A stretch of 64,000 nt of DNA from NCBI RefSeq assembly GCF_030246905.1, contig NZ_CP126741.1:1860001-1924000 (forward strand), read 5' to 3'. Numbering within the stretch: the stretch's first letter is position 1; every line of letters begins with the position of its first letter. The position numbers were made by a program, and so were the translations under genes. The notes beneath the pieces were generated by a model. The model worked only from the letters and a program-made list of their open reading frames with translations, was not told where the DNA came from and ran no database searches. The DNA comes from Microbacterium sp. zg-Y818. Lineage in GTDB: Bacteria > Actinomycetota > Actinomycetes > Actinomycetales > Microbacteriaceae. Positions 28,036-36,605 of the stretch are shown one piece after another.

Positions 28036-28045
28036 CTCACGTCGC

Positions 28046-28960
28046 TCAGATGATGCCGTTCTCCTGCAGCCACGCCGTGGCGATGGCGGCGGGCGACATC
28101 TCGTCCTCGGTGCTCTGGACGTTCAGCGCGACCAGTCCCTCGGGCGTGAGCGCGGCGCTGATGGGGTCGATGACCTCGGCCAGCTCGTCGGCGAGTTCTT
28201 CGTTGACGAGCGGGACGACATTGGAAGCGAGGAACAGGCCCTCAGGATCCTCCAGCACGACGAGGTCCTGCGTCTGGATGCGCGGGTCGGCGGTGAAGAC
28301 GTTGGCGATGTCGACCTCGCCCGCGGTGAGCGCCTCGACGGTCGTGTCGCCGGTGGCCTCGAAGTCCACGTTCACCCCGTACGTCTCGGCCAAGCCCGAC
28401 GGTCCGTAGGGACGCTCGGCGAGCTCGGGTGGGCCACCCACGGTCAGCGTGCCGCCGATGTCGGCGAGGTCGGCGATGGTGGTGACGCCGTTCTCGTCGG
28501 CGAAGGCCGCGGTCACCGTGTAGGAGTCCTGGTCGGTCGCCTCGGATTGCTCGAGCACCGTCAGCCCATCCGGCAGCGCCTCGATCAGCGCCTCGTACAC
28601 GTCGTCGGCCGTGCGCGCATCGGTGTCGGGCTCGTAGTACTGCAGCAGGTTGCCGGTGTACTCGGGGAACAGGGTGATCGCCCCGCTCTCGATCTCGGGC
28701 ATGTAGGCGTCGCGCTGACCGATGTTGAACGAGCGCTCCACGGTATAGCCCGCGTCTTCCAGGGCCTGCGCGTAGATCTCGGCGATGATCTCGTTGGAGT
28801 AGTAGGCCTGCGAGCCGATGACGATCGTCTCGTTGTCGGTCGTGTCGCCCGCCTCGGGATCGAGCGGGTCGGCCGTCGAACAGCCGACGAGGGCGGCTGC
28901 GGCGAACGCCAAGGCGGTTGCGCCGGCGACCAGACGGCGCGGGATGCGTGCAGTGGACAT
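28046..28960 (-). CDS. Glycine betaine/choline-type ABC transporter substrate-binding lipoprotein
   Basis: The 304-residue lipoprotein has a signal peptide with lipobox LVGC (about residue 27), a short acidic linker and an OpuAC-type binding domain. The domain begins IVIGSQAYYSNEIIAEIYAQALE and contains LFPEYTGNLLQYY and the C-terminal ALTPEGLVALN segment. It should capture quaternary ammonium compounds (glycine betaine, choline or carnitine) for the permease genes that follow upstream on the same strand. It is the last gene of the operon (ATPase, permease, permease, binding protein). The aromatic-cage residues cannot be confirmed by eye. Confidence 0.9.
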   Translation of the reverse strand: MSTARIPRRLVAGATALAFAAAALVGCSTADPLDPEAGDTTDNETIVIGSQAYYSNEIIAEIYAQALEDAGYTVERSFNIGQRDAYMPEIESGAITLFPEYTGNLLQYYEPDTDARTADDVYEALIEALPDGLTVLEQSEATDQDSYTVTAAFADENGVTTIADLADIGGTLTVGGPPELAERPYGPSGLAETYGVNVDFEATGDTTVEALTAGEVDIANVFTADPRIQTQDLVVLEDPEGLFLASNVVPLVNEELADELAEVIDPISAALTPEGLVALNVQSTEDEMSPAAIATAWLQENGII

Positions 28961-28985
28961 GGATGCGTCTCCTCGGTGGGATGGA

Positions 28986-29723
28986 TCAGGACGGGACAGG
29001 GGTGCTCGCGGCGGTCCGCACCGTCGACGAGCGGGTGGTGGTTCGGGCGCTGCGACCGGCGCGCAGGCCCCGGGGCACCGCGACGCGCTGCAGCACCGCG
29101 AACAGCAGATCCAGCAGCAGCGCCAGGCCGATCACCAGCAGCGCGCCGCCGAGCACCATCTCATAGCGGCGCAGCGGGATGCCGGCGATGATGTACTGCC
29201 CGAGGCCCCCCAGATTGACGTAGGCGGCGATCGTGACCGTGGCCACCACCTGGAGCGTCGCCGACCGCAGGCCGGCCACCAGCAGTGGCAGTCCCAGCGG
29301 CGCCTCGATGCGCCAGAGCACCTGCCACCCCGTCATGCCCATCGCACGCCCGGCGTCGCGTACGGCGGGATCGATCGCCTCGACGCCGGCATAGGCCCCG
29401 GCGAGGATCGACGGAATCGCCAGCAGCACGAAGGTGACCACGGCCGCCTCCGGTCTGTTCAGCACCCCGAACAGCAGCACCAGCAGGATCAGCAGGCCGA
29501 ACGAGGGCACGGCCCGCGCGGCGCCCGAGACGATGACGGCGAGCTCCCGGCCGCGCCCGGTGTGGCCGATGAGCCACCCGAGCGGCACGGCCACAGCGGC
29601 GGCGAGGACGACGGAGATGACGGTGAACAGCAGGTGCACGCCGATGGCCGTGCCGATCGCGCCCCGCCCTGTCCACTGCTCGGGGGCGACGATCCACGCG
29701 AGGGCGTCGAGGAAGAGGGTCAT
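28986..29723 (-). CDS. Osmoprotectant ABC transporter permease
   Basis: The 245-residue inner-membrane subunit has about six membrane segments and the binding-protein-dependent transport loop AMGMTGWQVLWRIEAPLGLPLLVAGLRSA, characteristic of the OpuC/OsmW group. The ATG at 29723 overlaps the stop of the preceding permease gene (ATGA), so the two are coupled. An upstream in-frame start at 29789 would lie inside that gene. The C-terminal tail (about 220-245) is Arg/Thr/Ser-rich and probably disordered. It probably forms a heterodimer with the other permease. Confidence 0.9.
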   Translation of the reverse strand: MTLFLDALAWIVAPEQWTGRGAIGTAIGVHLLFTVISVVLAAAVAVPLGWLIGHTGRGRELAVIVSGAARAVPSFGLLILLVLLFGVLNRPEAAVVTFVLLAIPSILAGAYAGVEAIDPAVRDAGRAMGMTGWQVLWRIEAPLGLPLLVAGLRSATLQVVATVTIAAYVNLGGLGQYIIAGIPLRRYEMVLGGALLVIGLALLLDLLFAVLQRVAVPRGLRAGRSARTTTRSSTVRTAASTPVPS

Positions 29724-30406
29724 GCCGGCGCCTCCGCGGTGCGCAACGCCAAGCGCGCACGCGCGCTCGGCGTGGCTGCCCGGCTCCACGGCATCAGGAG
29801 GCGACCGGCGGCGACGAGGATCAGGTCGATGACGACGGCGATGAGCATGACTGCGACGATGCCGGCGAGCACCTCGGGGACGATACGCCGCTGCAGACCG
29901 TTGGTGAAGAGGTAGCCGAGGTTGGTGACGCCGATGAGCACCCCGACCGTGGCCAGCGACACCGTGCTGACGGCGGCGACGCGCAGGCCCGCGAGGATGA
30001 CGGGACCGGCCAGCGGCAGGTCGACGCCCCAGAACCGCCGGACCGATCCGTAGCCCATCGCCACTGCCGCCAGCCGGGCATCGGGGTCGACCGCGTCGAA
30101 GCCGTCCGCGACTGACCGGGTCAGCAGCGCGACGGCGTAGAGCGTCAGGGCGACGAGCAGGTTGACCTCACTGAGGAAGCTGATCCCCAGGATGCCGGGG
30201 AGCAGCGCCAGCAGGGCGAGCGACGGGATCGTGTAGAGCAGGCCGCTGACTGTCAGCAGCGCACCGCGCAGCAGTCGGTAACGCCACGCCACCCATCCGA
30301 GCGGCACCGCGAGCACCAGCCCCACGACGATCGGGACGATGCTCTGCCGCACGTGTTCGAGCGACAGCGAAGCGATCAGTCCCAGATTGTCGATGACCCA
30401 GTTCAC
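29720..30406 (-). CDS. Osmoprotectant ABC transporter permease
   Basis: The 228-residue integral membrane protein is the second OpuC-type permease, with five or six membrane segments. Its cytoplasmic coupling loop is AMGYGSVRRFWGVDLPLAGPVILAGLRVA, and ATVGVLIGVTNLGYLFTNGL follows. It overlaps the ATPase gene by 4 nt upstream and the second permease by 4 nt downstream. This tight packing implies equal expression of the membrane subunits. Confidence 0.9.
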   Translation of the reverse strand: MNWVIDNLGLIASLSLEHVRQSIVPIVVGLVLAVPLGWVAWRYRLLRGALLTVSGLLYTIPSLALLALLPGILGISFLSEVNLLVALTLYAVALLTRSVADGFDAVDPDARLAAVAMGYGSVRRFWGVDLPLAGPVILAGLRVAAVSTVSLATVGVLIGVTNLGYLFTNGLQRRIVPEVLAGIVAVMLIAVVIDLILVAAGRLLMPWSRAATPSARARLALRTAEAPA

Positions 30407-31140
30407 GGCGCGCGTCGCTCCCGGGCACCGACGAACGCCTCGACGAAAGGCGACGCGGGATTCTGACGGATGTCGTCGGCGGTGCCCTGCTGCGCGATGC
30501 GCGCGCCGCGCTCGAGGATGATGATCTGGTCGCCGAGGAAGAACGCCTCCTCGATGTCATGCGTGACGAACACGATCGTCTTGCCGATGTCGCGCTGCAG
30601 CCGGATGAGCTCGTCCTGCAGCTCGGTGCGCACGATCGGGTCGACGGCGCCGAACGGCTCGTCCATGAGAAGGATGTTCGGTTCCGCCGCGAGCGCGCGC
30701 GCCACGCCGACGCGCTGCTGCTGGCCGCCCGAGAGCTGGCTCGGATAGCGGTCCGCCATCGCGGTGTCGAGCCCCACGGTCCCCATGAGCTCCAGAGCAC
30801 GTTCCCGCGCGACGCCGCGGGCGACGCCGTTCAGGCGCGGCACCGTGGCGATGTTGGCGGCGACGGTCAGGTGCGGCAGCAGACCGGAGTTCTGCATCAC
30901 GTAGCCGATGCTGCGGCGCAGCTGCACCGGCGAGCGGCCCGCAATGTCTTCGCCGTCGATGGTGATCGTGCCCGACGAGGGCTCGACCATGCGGTTGATC
31001 ATGCGCAGCAGCGTGGTCTTGCCGCACCCCGAGGACCCCACGAACACCGTTGTGCGGCGGGGCGGGATGACGAGGGAGAAGTCCTCCACCGCCCGGGTGC
31101 CGTCGGGGAAGGATTTGGAGACCCCACGGAACTCGATCAC
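30403..31140 (-). CDS. Osmoprotectant ABC transporter ATP-binding protein
   Basis: The 245-residue ATPase has Walker A GSSGCGKTT, the Q-loop in YVMQNSGLLPHLTV, signature LSGGQQQRVGVARAL, Walker B ILLMDEPFGAVDP and switch His in VFVTHDIEEA. It groups with OpuCA/ProV-type subunits by context. It ends soon after the nucleotide-binding domain and lacks the CBS domains that give OpuA/OpuC subunits ionic-strength control. The GTG start lies 1 nt after the DUF427 stop. Confidence 0.9.
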   Translation of the reverse strand: MIEFRGVSKSFPDGTRAVEDFSLVIPPRRTTVFVGSSGCGKTTLLRMINRMVEPSSGTITIDGEDIAGRSPVQLRRSIGYVMQNSGLLPHLTVAANIATVPRLNGVARGVARERALELMGTVGLDTAMADRYPSQLSGGQQQRVGVARALAAEPNILLMDEPFGAVDPIVRTELQDELIRLQRDIGKTIVFVTHDIEEAFFLGDQIIILERGARIAQQGTADDIRQNPASPFVEAFVGARERRAP

Positions 31141-31141
31141 G

Positions 31142-31432
31142 TCAGGCGCCGACCTGGACGTCCTGCCAGAACGCGACGTACCCGGAGAAGTCCCGGCCGA
31201 CCCGTTCGACCGACCCCGGCTTCGGATCCGGGTACGCGAACGCGTTGTCGGCGTGCCCGTCGACGTCGTAGTACTGGCACTCCCCCTTCCACGCGCAGGT
31301 GTACGGGGTGTCGCTCGGGGTGAGGAGATCCCAGTTCACGCTCGCGGGCGGGAAGTACCAGTTGCCCTCGATGCGGATGAGGTCGGACTCGTCGGCATCT
31401 GCGACGATCGTGTCGCCCAGTCGTGCTTGCAT
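31142..31432 (-). CDS. DUF427 domain protein
   Basis: The 96-residue protein is a single DUF427 domain, recognised by YFPPASVNWDLLTPSDTPYTCAWKGECQYYDV and the C-terminal SGYVAFWQDVQV. The family is small, common in actinobacteria and of unknown function. Its stop lies 1 nt before the ABC ATPase start, so it is likely the first gene of that operon. GAGGGAG precedes the ATG. The 31433-31525 gap holds a weak inverted repeat. Confidence 0.85.
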   Translation of the reverse strand: MQARLGDTIVADADESDLIRIEGNWYFPPASVNWDLLTPSDTPYTCAWKGECQYYDVDGHADNAFAYPDPKPGSVERVGRDFSGYVAFWQDVQVGA

Positions 31433-31482
31433 GGCCGCTCCCTCGGTGGGTGAGCGTCAAGGGTAACGCCGGGCGCCGACAC

Positions 31483-31513
31483 GCACGCGGCCTTGCATCA
31501 GCCGCCCGCGTGC
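31483..31513. terminator. Possible hairpin downstream of the Eis-like gene
   Basis: GCACGCGG (31483-31490) and CCGCGTGC (31506-31513) are 8-bp complementary arms with a 15-nt loop. They lie just past the stop of the Eis-like gene on the minus strand. The hairpin is short and the loop is long, so the call is weak. Confidence 0.35.
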
Positions 31514-31525
31514 ACTAGCGGCGAG

Positions 31526-32848
31526 TCAATACCAGAAGCTCAGGCGCGGGGCGACGTGCCACGAGAGCGACCGCGCGAACGCCGTGGCATCACTCGTCTG
31601 CACGAGCCCGGCCCGCGCGAGCGTGAGCGCCGACACTCCCCCGAGATACACCGCCGAGAACTCGCGGATATCGAGGGTCACGGCCACCGCATCCGCCGAC
31701 TGCCCCGTGCGGAGCCGCGACACCGTGGCGCGGCCGTCGCCGGCGATGTCGAGCAGGTAACGTCCGCCGGCGATTTCGAGCGGGTCGGTGACCTCGAGCG
31801 AGAACCGGCCGGGCGCCGCGTAGGTGCGGGCCTGCAGGGCGGAAGGCACGTCGAGGATGCGCAGATACTGGTGATCGCGCACGGTCACCTTCGCCGCGCG
31901 CTGATCCTCGATCAGCCACAGCAGCGGCTCGTCGACCGACAGCTCGTGTGCGGTCACCGTGCCGACGAGGTCGAGTTCGAGGAGGAATCGCCAGAGAGCG
32001 GCGTACGCGTGATCGGTCTCGGCCAGCAGGTACGGCACGTGCACGCGCGCCTTCGTGAAGTCCTCGTCGTTTCCGGTGACGGTGTACAGCGCCAGCCCTC
32101 GCACGTCTCCAGCGGGATCGGTGTACTGCACGGCGCGCACCTTGCCGCCGTCTTTCACGTCGGGCCGCGTTCCTGCGAAGCGATCCCAGAACTCCCCCGG
32201 CACCTCGATCTCGCCAGGTGCCCTGAGTCGCACGCGGTCGTGCAGGATCGGCATCAGCTCGCGCACCCGCCGGCGCGGGATGAAGTCGACACGACCCGGG
32301 GCGCGCGGGCCTCGCCAGCCGGCGCGTCTGTTCTCGATCGTCCACGCCGCCGAGGCCGCGGCGGGCGCGAAACCGTAGCGCCCGTAGAGCGTGGACTCGC
32401 TGACGGTGAGCATCGCCATCGGCAGCCCGGCCGCCGCGGCTCCCCGCAGCTCACCCTCGAGCATCGCCCGGGCAATGCCCCGCCGGCGGTGCGTGGGCGC
32501 CACGGTCACCGAGCTGATCGCGCACGAGGGGATGCCGCGCCCACCCGGCACCGTCAGCTCGCCGACCCAGGAGGACAGGGTCGCGACCGGCATCTCGGGC
32601 ATGGGGCCGGCACCGTCGTAGACACCGGTCAGCCGGCGGTGGGCGCTGAGTTCGCGGCTCGTCGCGATCTGCTCGTCGTTGCGCTCCTCGTCTTGAAAGC
32701 CGCGCGCGTTGGCCTGCAGCCAGGCGGCGTAGTCGGCGTCATCGGCGTGCGAGACGGTGCGGTACTGCAGGTCCCGCACGGCCAGCGCGGCGCGGGATCG
32801 CAGATCGACGGGCGCGTCGTGCCAGACGGCGTTGTTCACGGGGACCAT
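31526..32848 (-). CDS. Eis-like GNAT-family N-acetyltransferase
   Basis: Eis-type enzymes are acetyl-CoA-dependent N-acetyltransferases, some of which modify aminoglycosides at several amines. The 440-residue protein fits the three-part Eis architecture. An N-terminal GNAT domain carries the acetyl-CoA segment SSVTVAPTHRRRGIARAML. A second degenerate GNAT domain and a C-terminal SCP2-like domain follow, ending in the conserved aromatic C-terminus (SFWY), whose terminal carboxylate serves as general base in characterised Eis. CACAAT lies 6 nt before the ATG, implying its own leaderless promoter. The real substrate is unknown. The gene lies 15 nt downstream of ispE on the opposite reading sense of no neighbour: both are minus strand, with this gene transcribed after ispE. 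Confidence 0.87.
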   Translation of the reverse strand: MVPVNNAVWHDAPVDLRSRAALAVRDLQYRTVSHADDADYAAWLQANARGFQDEERNDEQIATSRELSAHRRLTGVYDGAGPMPEMPVATLSSWVGELTVPGGRGIPSCAISSVTVAPTHRRRGIARAMLEGELRGAAAAGLPMAMLTVSESTLYGRYGFAPAAASAAWTIENRRAGWRGPRAPGRVDFIPRRRVRELMPILHDRVRLRAPGEIEVPGEFWDRFAGTRPDVKDGGKVRAVQYTDPAGDVRGLALYTVTGNDEDFTKARVHVPYLLAETDHAYAALWRFLLELDLVGTVTAHELSVDEPLLWLIEDQRAAKVTVRDHQYLRILDVPSALQARTYAAPGRFSLEVTDPLEIAGGRYLLDIAGDGRATVSRLRTGQSADAVAVTLDIREFSAVYLGGVSALTLARAGLVQTSDATAFARSLSWHVAPRLSFWY

Positions 32849-32863
32849 CGCTCCATTGTGCCG

Positions 32864-33796
32864 TCAGCCGACGACGCGCGCGCCGGGGACCGGTCCGTGC
32901 ACGGTCAGCGCGTCATAGCCGGTGGCGCTGAGGGCGGTCCTCAGCTGCACGGCGGCATCCGGGTCGCCGGCGAGGAACGCCACGGTGGGGCCGGAGCCGG
33001 AGACCATTCCCGCCAGCGCGCCCAGCCCGCAGCCGAGGTCCCTCAGGTCGGTCAGCTCGGGACGCAGCGAGAAGGCGGCATCCTGCAGGTCGTTGTGCAC
33101 CGCGGCGGCAACGGCAGCGGCGTCGCCGGTGCGCAGCGCCTGCAGCACGGCGGGGTCGACGTCGGGAGCCCCGGCCGGCGGCGCGATGTCGGGGGCGCTG
33201 CGCTCGCGCAGTCGATCGAGCTCCCGATACACCTCCGGAGTGGAAAGTCCCACCGGATTGGTCACGATGACCCAGTCCAGTCGTCCCCGAGCGAGCGCGG
33301 GACTCAGCTGGTCGCCGCGGCCGGTGCCCACGGCGGTGCCGCCCATCAGGGCGAAGGGGACGTCCGCCCCGAGCCGTGCGGCAAGTCGCTGCAGGCGCAC
33401 GGCGGAGAGTCCGGCATCCCACAGCGCATCGCATGCGAGCAGGGCCGCGGCGGCGTCAGCCGATCCGCCGCCCATGCCGCCGGCCACGGGGACGGCCTTG
33501 CGCACCTCGAGGTGCACCCCGCCGTCGTAGCCGATCTCACTTGCCAGCAGCCTCGCCGCCCGCACCGCGAGGTTGCGGTCGTCGACCGGCACCCCGGACA
33601 CGTCGACGACACCCTCGACCGAGATCGAGAAGCCGTCGGCGTGAGAGGCATAGACGTCCTCATACGCCGAGACGGCCTGGTACACCGACGCGACGTCGTG
33701 GTAGCCGTCGTCCTGCACGTCGCCGACTTCGAAGAACACGTTGATCTTGCCGGGCGCACGCACGTGCACCCGACGGGACGACGCGGCCGGACTCAC
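32864..33796 (-). CDS. ispE: 4-diphosphocytidyl-2-C-methyl-D-erythritol kinase
   Basis: IspE phosphorylates CDP-methylerythritol in the MEP pathway to isoprenoid precursors. The 310-residue GHMP kinase has APGKINVFFEVG near the start, the ATP loop PVAGGMGGGSADAAAALLA, and a late GSGPT motif. The GTG start at 33796 overlaps the stop of the aldo/keto reductase gene by 4 nt (GTGA). A longer in-frame reading to 33970 would lie wholly inside that gene. It is the last member of the metG-tatD-rsmA-reductase-ispE run. Confidence 0.95.
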   Translation of the reverse strand: MSPAASSRRVHVRAPGKINVFFEVGDVQDDGYHDVASVYQAVSAYEDVYASHADGFSISVEGVVDVSGVPVDDRNLAVRAARLLASEIGYDGGVHLEVRKAVPVAGGMGGGSADAAAALLACDALWDAGLSAVRLQRLAARLGADVPFALMGGTAVGTGRGDQLSPALARGRLDWVIVTNPVGLSTPEVYRELDRLRERSAPDIAPPAGAPDVDPAVLQALRTGDAAAVAAAVHNDLQDAAFSLRPELTDLRDLGCGLGALAGMVSGSGPTVAFLAGDPDAAVQLRTALSATGYDALTVHGPVPGARVVG

Positions 33797-34857
33797 GAGT
33801 CCGCCGACTCCCACATCCCGACGTCCATGCCGTCCGAGAGCGCGTCGATGCGCTCCAGCTCCTCGGTGTCGAAGGCGGGTCCGTTGACGGCGGCGAGGTT
33901 CTCGTCGAGCTGCGCCGGGCGGGAGGCGCCGACGAGGGCCGACGCCACCACCTCGTTGCGCAGGACCCACTGCAGGGCCATCTGCGCCAGGCTCTGGCCG
34001 CGCTCCTTGGCGATCGCGTCAAGGCCCACGAGGCGGCCGCGCCCGGACTCGGAGACCGTGTCCCGCGGCACCGACCAGCGCTCGACCGAGCGGTCGGCCG
34101 CGCCCTCGCCGAGGTACTTGTCCGTCAGCAGGCCCTGCGCCAGCGGCGAGAACGCGATGGCGCCCAGTCCCTCCTGCTCGAGCGCGCCGGTGAGGCCGTC
34201 CTCGATCCAGCGGTTGGCGATGGAGTACGAGGGCTGGTGGATCACGAGCGGAGTGCCGAGGCTGCGCGCGATGGCGACGGCCTCGACGGTGCGCATGGCG
34301 CTGTACGACGAGATGCCGACGTAGCGGGCCTTGCCCTGGCGCACGAGGGTGTCGAGCGCGCCGATGGTCTCTTCCAGCGGCACGGTCGGGTCGTCGCGGT
34401 GCGAGTAGAAGATGTCGACGTAGTCGAGCTGCATGCGGCGCAGCGACTGCTCGGCGCTCGAAAGCAGGTAGGTGCGCGACCCGCCGTCGCCGTAGGGGCC
34501 CGCCCACATGTCGTAGCCGGCCTTGGACGAGATGATCAGCTCGTCCCGGTAGGGCGCGAAGTCCTCGCGCATCATGCGGCCGAAGTTGGTCTCTGCGGAG
34601 CCGTAGGGCGGGCCGTAGTTGTTGGCGAGGTCGAAGTGCGTGATGCCGATGTCGAAGGCGTGACGCAGCACCTCGCGCTGGCGGTCGAACGGCACGTTGT
34701 CGCCGAAGTTCCACCACAGGCCCAGCGAGATCGGGGGCAGACGCAGGCCCGATGCCCCGACGCGGCGGTAGTCGACGGAGGCGTATCGGTCTTCAGCGGC
34801 CGTGTACGGGCGGTGAAGGTCGGCGACGGGCGGCTTGGTGCGGGGCGATTCGGTCAC
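33793..34857 (-). CDS. Aldo/keto reductase (AKR14/YghZ-like)
   Basis: The 354-residue NADPH-dependent reductase keeps the family's tetrad: Asp and Tyr in FDLANNYGPPYGSAE, Lys in IISSKAGYDMW, and His in IFYSHRDD. The C-terminal cofactor-binding ALVGASRPAQLDENL is also present. It resembles the L-glyceraldehyde 3-phosphate reductase/KchB-like branch that detoxifies aldehydes. It is inserted between rsmA (9-nt gap) and ispE (4-nt overlap), two genes that are usually adjacent. It thus shares their transcript without an obvious pathway link. Confidence 0.92.
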   Translation of the reverse strand: MTESPRTKPPVADLHRPYTAAEDRYASVDYRRVGASGLRLPPISLGLWWNFGDNVPFDRQREVLRHAFDIGITHFDLANNYGPPYGSAETNFGRMMREDFAPYRDELIISSKAGYDMWAGPYGDGGSRTYLLSSAEQSLRRMQLDYVDIFYSHRDDPTVPLEETIGALDTLVRQGKARYVGISSYSAMRTVEAVAIARSLGTPLVIHQPSYSIANRWIEDGLTGALEQEGLGAIAFSPLAQGLLTDKYLGEGAADRSVERWSVPRDTVSESGRGRLVGLDAIAKERGQSLAQMALQWVLRNEVVASALVGASRPAQLDENLAAVNGPAFDTEELERIDALSDGMDVGMWESADS

Positions 34858-34866
34858 GCTCCCACG

Positions 34867-35721
34867 CTACTGCGCGAGGGGTGCCGCGCGCGCGATCCTG
34901 AGGAAGTCCGCCACGACCAGTTCTTCGCCGCGCGCCGTCGGGGCAACGCCCGCCGCTTCGAGCACGGCGGATGCCGCTGCCGACGAGCCGCCCAGCACAC
35001 CGGCGAGCGCCTGCCGCAGCATCTTGCGGCGCTGACCGAACGCGGCATCCACGATCGCGAAGGTGCGCCGCCGCTCGGCCTCGGTCCCGCGCGGTTCGGC
35101 GTCGCGGCGGAAGGCCACCAGCACGCTGTCGACGTTGGGCACCGGCCAGAACACCTGGCGTGACACGGTGCCCGCCAGGCGCCACGGGCCGTACCAGGCC
35201 GCTTTCACGCTGGGGCTGCCGTACGCCTTGGTGCCGGGCTGCGCGGCGAGGCGCTCCCCCACCTCGGCCTGCACCATGACCACGCCGCGGTCGAGGTGCG
35301 GGAACGTCTCGAGAAAATGCAGCAGCACGGGCACGCTGACGTTGTACGGGAGGTTGGCGACCAGCACCTCGGGGTCGCCGGGAAGCTCCGTGATGCGAAG
35401 CGCATCGGCGTCGACGACCGTGAGTGCGCCGTCGGGCACGCCGTGGGCGGCTGCGGTCGCGGGCAGCCGCGCGGCGAGGCGGTGGTCGATCTCGACGGCC
35501 GTCACCGCGGCGCCGGTCTCGAGGATGGCCAACGTCAGCGAGCCGAGCCCGGGCCCGACCTCCACGACCCGGTCCTCGGGACGCACACCGGCGACCTGCA
35601 CGATCTTGCGCACCGTGTTGGCGTCGACGACGAAGTTCTGCCCGAGCTTCTTGGTGGGGGTGACGTCGAGTTCGGCGGCGAGCGTGCGGATCTCGGTGGC
35701 GCCGAGGAGGGTCACGGTCAC
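34867..35721 (-). CDS. rsmA: 16S rRNA dimethyladenosine transferase RsmA/KsgA
   Basis: RsmA dimethylates two adjacent adenosines in helix 45 of 16S rRNA (A1518/A1519), and loss gives kasugamycin resistance. The 284-residue protein has [10 protein letters not shown], the S-adenosylmethionine loop [11 protein letters not shown] and the catalytic [12 protein letters not shown]. The GTG start overlaps the tatD stop by 4 nt. No resuscitation-promoting factor gene lies between tatD and rsmA, unlike in Mycobacterium. Confidence 0.96.
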   Translation of the reverse strand: MTVTLLGATEIRTLAAELDVTPTKKLGQNFVVDANTVRKIVQVAGVRPEDRVVEVGPGLGSLTLAILETGAAVTAVEIDHRLAARLPATAAAHGVPDGALTVVDADALRITELPGDPEVLVANLPYNVSVPVLLHFLETFPHLDRGVVMVQAEVGERLAAQPGTKAYGSPSVKAAWYGPWRLAGTVSRQVFWPVPNVDSVLVAFRRDAEPRGTEAERRRTFAIVDAAFGQRRKMLRQALAGVLGGSSAAASAVLEAAGVAPTARGEELVVADFLRIARAAPLAQ

Positions 35722-36605
35722 GGCGTCTCCTCGAAGGGGCCGTAGACGGCCAGGGTGTTGGATGCCAGCTGGGCGCAGAGCTCGTCGAGGTCGACGTCGA
35801 GCTCGTCGGCCAGGAACCGCACGGTCGCCGGGATCAGATACGGCGCGTTGGGGCGGCCGCGGAACGGCGCCGGCGTCAGGAACGGGGCGTCGGTCTCGAC
35901 GAGGATGCGCTCGCGCGGCGTGACGGCGAGGGCGTCCCGCAGATTCTGGGCGTTTTTGAACGTGACGTTTCCGGCGAACGAGAGGTAGTAGCCGGCGTCG
36001 GCGGCGATGCGCGCCATGTCCGCGTCGCCCGAGAAGCAGTGGAAGACGGTGCGTTCGGGGGCGCCCACCCGCATGAGCGTGGCCAGGACCTCGTCGTGCG
36101 CGTCGCGGTCGTGGATCTGCATCGCGACGTCGTGGCGCTTGGCCATGGCGATGTGCGCTTCGAAGCTCTCGTACTGCGCAGGCAGACCCTCGGGACCCGT
36201 GCGGTAGAAGTCGAGCCCGGTCTCGCCGATCGCCCGCACCCGGGGCTGTGCGGCGAGGTCGTCGATGACGGCGATGGCCTCGTCGAGCATGCCCCGTTCG
36301 GCGTATGCCGGTGCCTCATTGGGGTGGATCGCGACCGCCGCCAGCACCTGCGGGTGGGATGCCGCCGCCCACGCCGACCAGCGGCTCGAGTCGACGTCAC
36401 CGCCGGCCTGCACGACGCCGATGACCCCGACGGCCGTCGCGCGCGACAGCTGCTCGTCCAGGCTCAGCCCCACTTCGCCGTCCTCGATCTCGAGGTGGGC
36501 GTGGTTGTCGTACACCGCCACCGTCAGCGGCTCCGGAGCCGGCGGATAGCTGACGTCGCGCGCACCCTTCTCGCGCTGTCGCACGTACTGGCTGGGGTCG
36601 GTCAT
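35718..36605 (-). CDS. tatD: TatD-family metal-dependent deoxyribonuclease
   Basis: The 295-residue TIM-barrel hydrolase has the metal ligands of the family: HAHLE near residue 35, the Glu in [11 protein letters not shown], His in IHDRDAHDE and VFHCFSGD, and the late Asp in VETDAPFL. TatD proteins are 3'-5' exonucleases on DNA/RNA. Its ATG overlaps the metG stop (ATGA), and its stop overlaps rsmA. An open frame continues far upstream through metG, but that extension is antisense-like noise. Confidence 0.95.
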   Translation of the reverse strand: MTDPSQYVRQREKGARDVSYPPAPEPLTVAVYDNHAHLEIEDGEVGLSLDEQLSRATAVGVIGVVQAGGDVDSSRWSAWAAASHPQVLAAVAIHPNEAPAYAERGMLDEAIAVIDDLAAQPRVRAIGETGLDFYRTGPEGLPAQYESFEAHIAMAKRHDVAMQIHDRDAHDEVLATLMRVGAPERTVFHCFSGDADMARIAADAGYYLSFAGNVTFKNAQNLRDALAVTPRERILVETDAPFLTPAPFRGRPNAPYLIPATVRFLADELDVDLDELCAQLASNTLAVYGPFEETP

